From NCBI GenBank assembly GCA_030524715.1, contig JAUNGB010000001.1, positions 97,906-161,905 on the forward strand: a DNA stretch of 64,000 nt, read 5' to 3'. Of the stretch, positions 62,420 through 64,000 are shown piece after piece. Both the position numbers and the translations under genes were made by a program. The notes beneath the pieces were generated by a model that saw only the letters and a list, made by a program, of their open reading frames with translations, made no database searches and was not told the origin of the DNA. Each line of letters starts with the position of its first letter. Within the stretch, counting starts at the first letter, position 1. Source of the stretch: Eubacteriales bacterium. GTDB lineage: Bacteria; Bacillota; Clostridia; Lachnospirales; Lachnospiraceae.

Positions 62420-62776
62420 CTGTTTACACACTCCTTCTCTGCACAGGTTCCACGTTCATGGGTTTAACCGATATGCTGCATCTCTTCCCAAAGCTGCTTC
62501 CCATCTTTTCTGATTGCATTTTATCATGAGATACCAGGCATGAGCAAGCCTGATTCAAATCTCTCATTATTTACTTCTGCTATATCAGATTTTCACCTGC
62601 TATGTTTTAAGCTTTATTTACGGTTTTATCGTTTTTCATGACAGCTGCAAATTTTAAAGGATGAAATTCTGCCTGGTCTCTGAAGCAGACTGCCGTCTGC
62701 CGGAAGCCGCTGCTTACTGTCTGATCAGTGTACCCAGTTCATCATTTTTTAATCTTCAATCAGCAGGAAACTTGTC
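62420..62776. other. Intergenic stretch between AAA gene and esterase gene
   Basis: AT-rich, with scattered TTTA-rich segments. No gene, hairpin of note or clear promoter was found on either strand. Confidence 0.4.
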
Positions 62777-63853
62777 TTATTCCGCTGATTGCTCAAACAG
62801 CCAATCTCTCACTGCCGGAATCTTATATGCATAATTGAAAGATGCCATATGCTCCATTCCATTTCCGTCCGCGAGCACAGTGCCTGTTTCAAATCGAATC
62901 ATATTGGCAGAATATCCCTGGGATATCAATTCCTGCACCGCGGCATTCTGATCTTCCATGGAATCCTGAGCACTCCAGGTTCCATAGCTGTAACCTACGC
63001 CGTCCGTATCAAACATTTCCATTACTTCATCCTGCCCTCCGGATGCTTTGGCATCACCGCCTGCCGTGATATAGAAGAATTTTGCGTCCTCCAGTCCGTT
63101 CAGAACGGATATATCCCATTGCCCGGAAACAAACAGAGACGCTGCAAAAAGATCTGGATATTTGCTGTTCAGATACAGAGAGGTCATGCATCCCATGGAT
63201 TGCCCAGTAGTATAGATTCTGTCCGTATCAATGGAATAATCTGCCGTCAGCTGCTGAATCAGCTTCACAGCCGCCTCGATCTCCTCTGAGGTATTCCAGT
63301 TATCATCAACCACCGTTTCTGAAAAGGCTGGCACAAGAACGAAGGAAGGATGCTTTTCCTGTTCCTCGTCACTCACCCAGATATCCGCTCCGTAGTACTG
63401 CTCCACGATCTCCCTTGCGCTTTTCCCTGCACCAGTGGAATCCGGAATATACATGATAAGGGGATAACTTTCCTCTTCCCTGTAATTTTCCGGGATATAC
63501 AAGCTGTATTCCAGGTCGATTCCCGATTCTTCATCCACAAATGTCATTTGTGTAAACTTCTCTGCCCCTTCCTCCATTACCGCCAATACATTCTCATCGG
63601 TTTCAACGGTCATCTGACCGCCGCGTCCGCCTGGATGATCTCCGCCTCTTCCGCCGCGGTCTGTCCCCTGCTTCCTCCCATCTTCCGCTTCCATGGAAAT
63701 ATCCATGCTTTCTTTTTCTGTTTCAGAATGTTCAGCCGATTGCTCCGACTGTATTTCTTCCGCCCCATTATTTACTGTACGGTTCCCGGAGCATCCGCTT
63801 AAGGCGATGCAGCATCCCATCCATAACGCCAGATATCTATTTTGTTTTCCCAT
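62777..63853 (-). CDS. Lipoprotein alpha/beta-hydrolase (esterase/prolyl-oligopeptidase-like)
   Basis: From the ATG at 63853 (behind AGGAGGAATGTG) it has 358 residues. The signal peptide ends in the lipobox ALSGC. A low-complexity acidic/Gly-Arg-rich spacer with DRGGRGGDHPGGRGGQM follows (residues about 60-85). The hydrolase has SYPLIMYIPDSTG, the nucleophile elbow TTGQSMGCMTSLY (Ser) and GMEHMASFNYAYKIP with the likely His near the end. It resembles PHB-depolymerase/feruloyl-esterase-like enzymes. It is probably exported and anchored to the membrane, acting on polymeric or ester substrates outside the cell. Confidence 0.85.
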   Translation of the reverse strand: MGKQNRYLALWMGCCIALSGCSGNRTVNNGAEEIQSEQSAEHSETEKESMDISMEAEDGRKQGTDRGGRGGDHPGGRGGQMTVETDENVLAVMEEGAEKFTQMTFVDEESGIDLEYSLYIPENYREEESYPLIMYIPDSTGAGKSAREIVEQYYGADIWVSDEEQEKHPSFVLVPAFSETVVDDNWNTSEEIEAAVKLIQQLTADYSIDTDRIYTTGQSMGCMTSLYLNSKYPDLFAASLFVSGQWDISVLNGLEDAKFFYITAGGDAKASGGQDEVMEMFDTDGVGYSYGTWSAQDSMEDQNAAVQELISQGYSANMIRFETGTVLADGNGMEHMASFNYAYKIPAVRDWLFEQSAE

Positions 63854-63910
63854 GATCACATTCCTCCTCACCGATAGATCGGTTTCTTTCTATTTTTCCA
63901 ATATCAAAAT

Positions 63911-63940
63911 GTAGAGGTCAAAAGATGTTTTGACCTCTAC
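63911..63940. promoter_or_regulatory. Perfect 13-bp palindrome upstream of the esterase gene
   Basis: GTAGAGGTCAAAA and TTTTGACCTCTAC enclose GATG. It is about 60-90 bp upstream of the start at 63853 and is an operator or hairpin candidate. Confidence 0.65.
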
Positions 63941-64000
63941 GATACTTTAACATTTAGTTTTGAAACAATTTTGAAAATTTAGTGATCAAACTGTGAAATT

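Overview
The window looks like a chromosome segment of a gut Clostridia species, most probably Lachnospiraceae. The evidence is strong AGGAGG-type ribosome sites, consensus sigma-A promoters, a CD1110/CD1115-type conjugation module, DUF6809 and YolD-type genes, AAA-ATPase/PDDEXK proteins and Xaa-Pro/pyroglutamyl peptidases. No rRNA or tRNA gene and no CRISPR array was seen.

Layout. (1) 1-4657: a sugar-sensing type locus with a Cache/PAS sensor kinase (cut by the window edge), a lipoprotein solute-binding protein, a receiver-like remnant and a divergent regulator with two GntR-type winged helices. (2) About 4740-31182: a conjugative element read on the minus strand. From right to left it carries ParA/ParB partition, a cargo segment (DUF3800-like protein, small proteins, P-loop kinase, HExxH protease pair), two small genes, Maff2, VirB6/TrbL-like, lytic transglycosylase/C39, surface protein, PrgI (VirB3), VirB4, accessory proteins, a replication-type protein, a RloA/RloB ATPase-Toprim pair, VirD4 and a class B sortase. 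No relaxase, integrase or topoisomerase is present where expected, so the element looks incomplete or dependent on help in trans. Four copies of a palindrome with core TTGCGACA-N3-TGTCGCAA lie around parB and the cargo and are candidate partition or ParB sites. Hairpin plus U-run elements sit just upstream of four start codons, suggesting attenuation; two of them have a strong promoter ahead of them.

(3) 31300-34020: a patch with two broken 5' fragments of uvrB, each preceded by the same 20-bp repeat, surrounding a DUF1016 nuclease and a HEPN protein. (4) 34300-40700: resistance and stress genes, many broken: a phosphotransferase with two in-frame TAG codons, an AraC regulator with one TAA, an intact MATE exporter, a P1B metal ATPase with its core deleted, an ArsR regulator, and a nitroreductase/HxlR pair. 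(5) 40800-45900: an intact plus-strand block with pyroglutamyl peptidase, HTH protein, ECF S component, M24 peptidase, XRE regulator, DUF6809 and a SpoU methyltransferase. (6) 45900-49900: a decayed LysR/AtuA/DUF4387/CitM locus with deletion scars, followed by mannonate dehydratase. (7) 50100-56500: a hybrid sensor kinase broken by three stops and a frameshift, and an unusual HelD-type helicase fused to a GH31 N-terminal beta-sandwich domain. (8) 56600-63900: FeoA, a DUF2232 membrane protein, YolD plus Y-family polymerase under a LexA box, an AAA/PDDEXK protein and a lipoprotein esterase.

Gene names and family assignments rest on reading translated motifs by eye; no database search was run.
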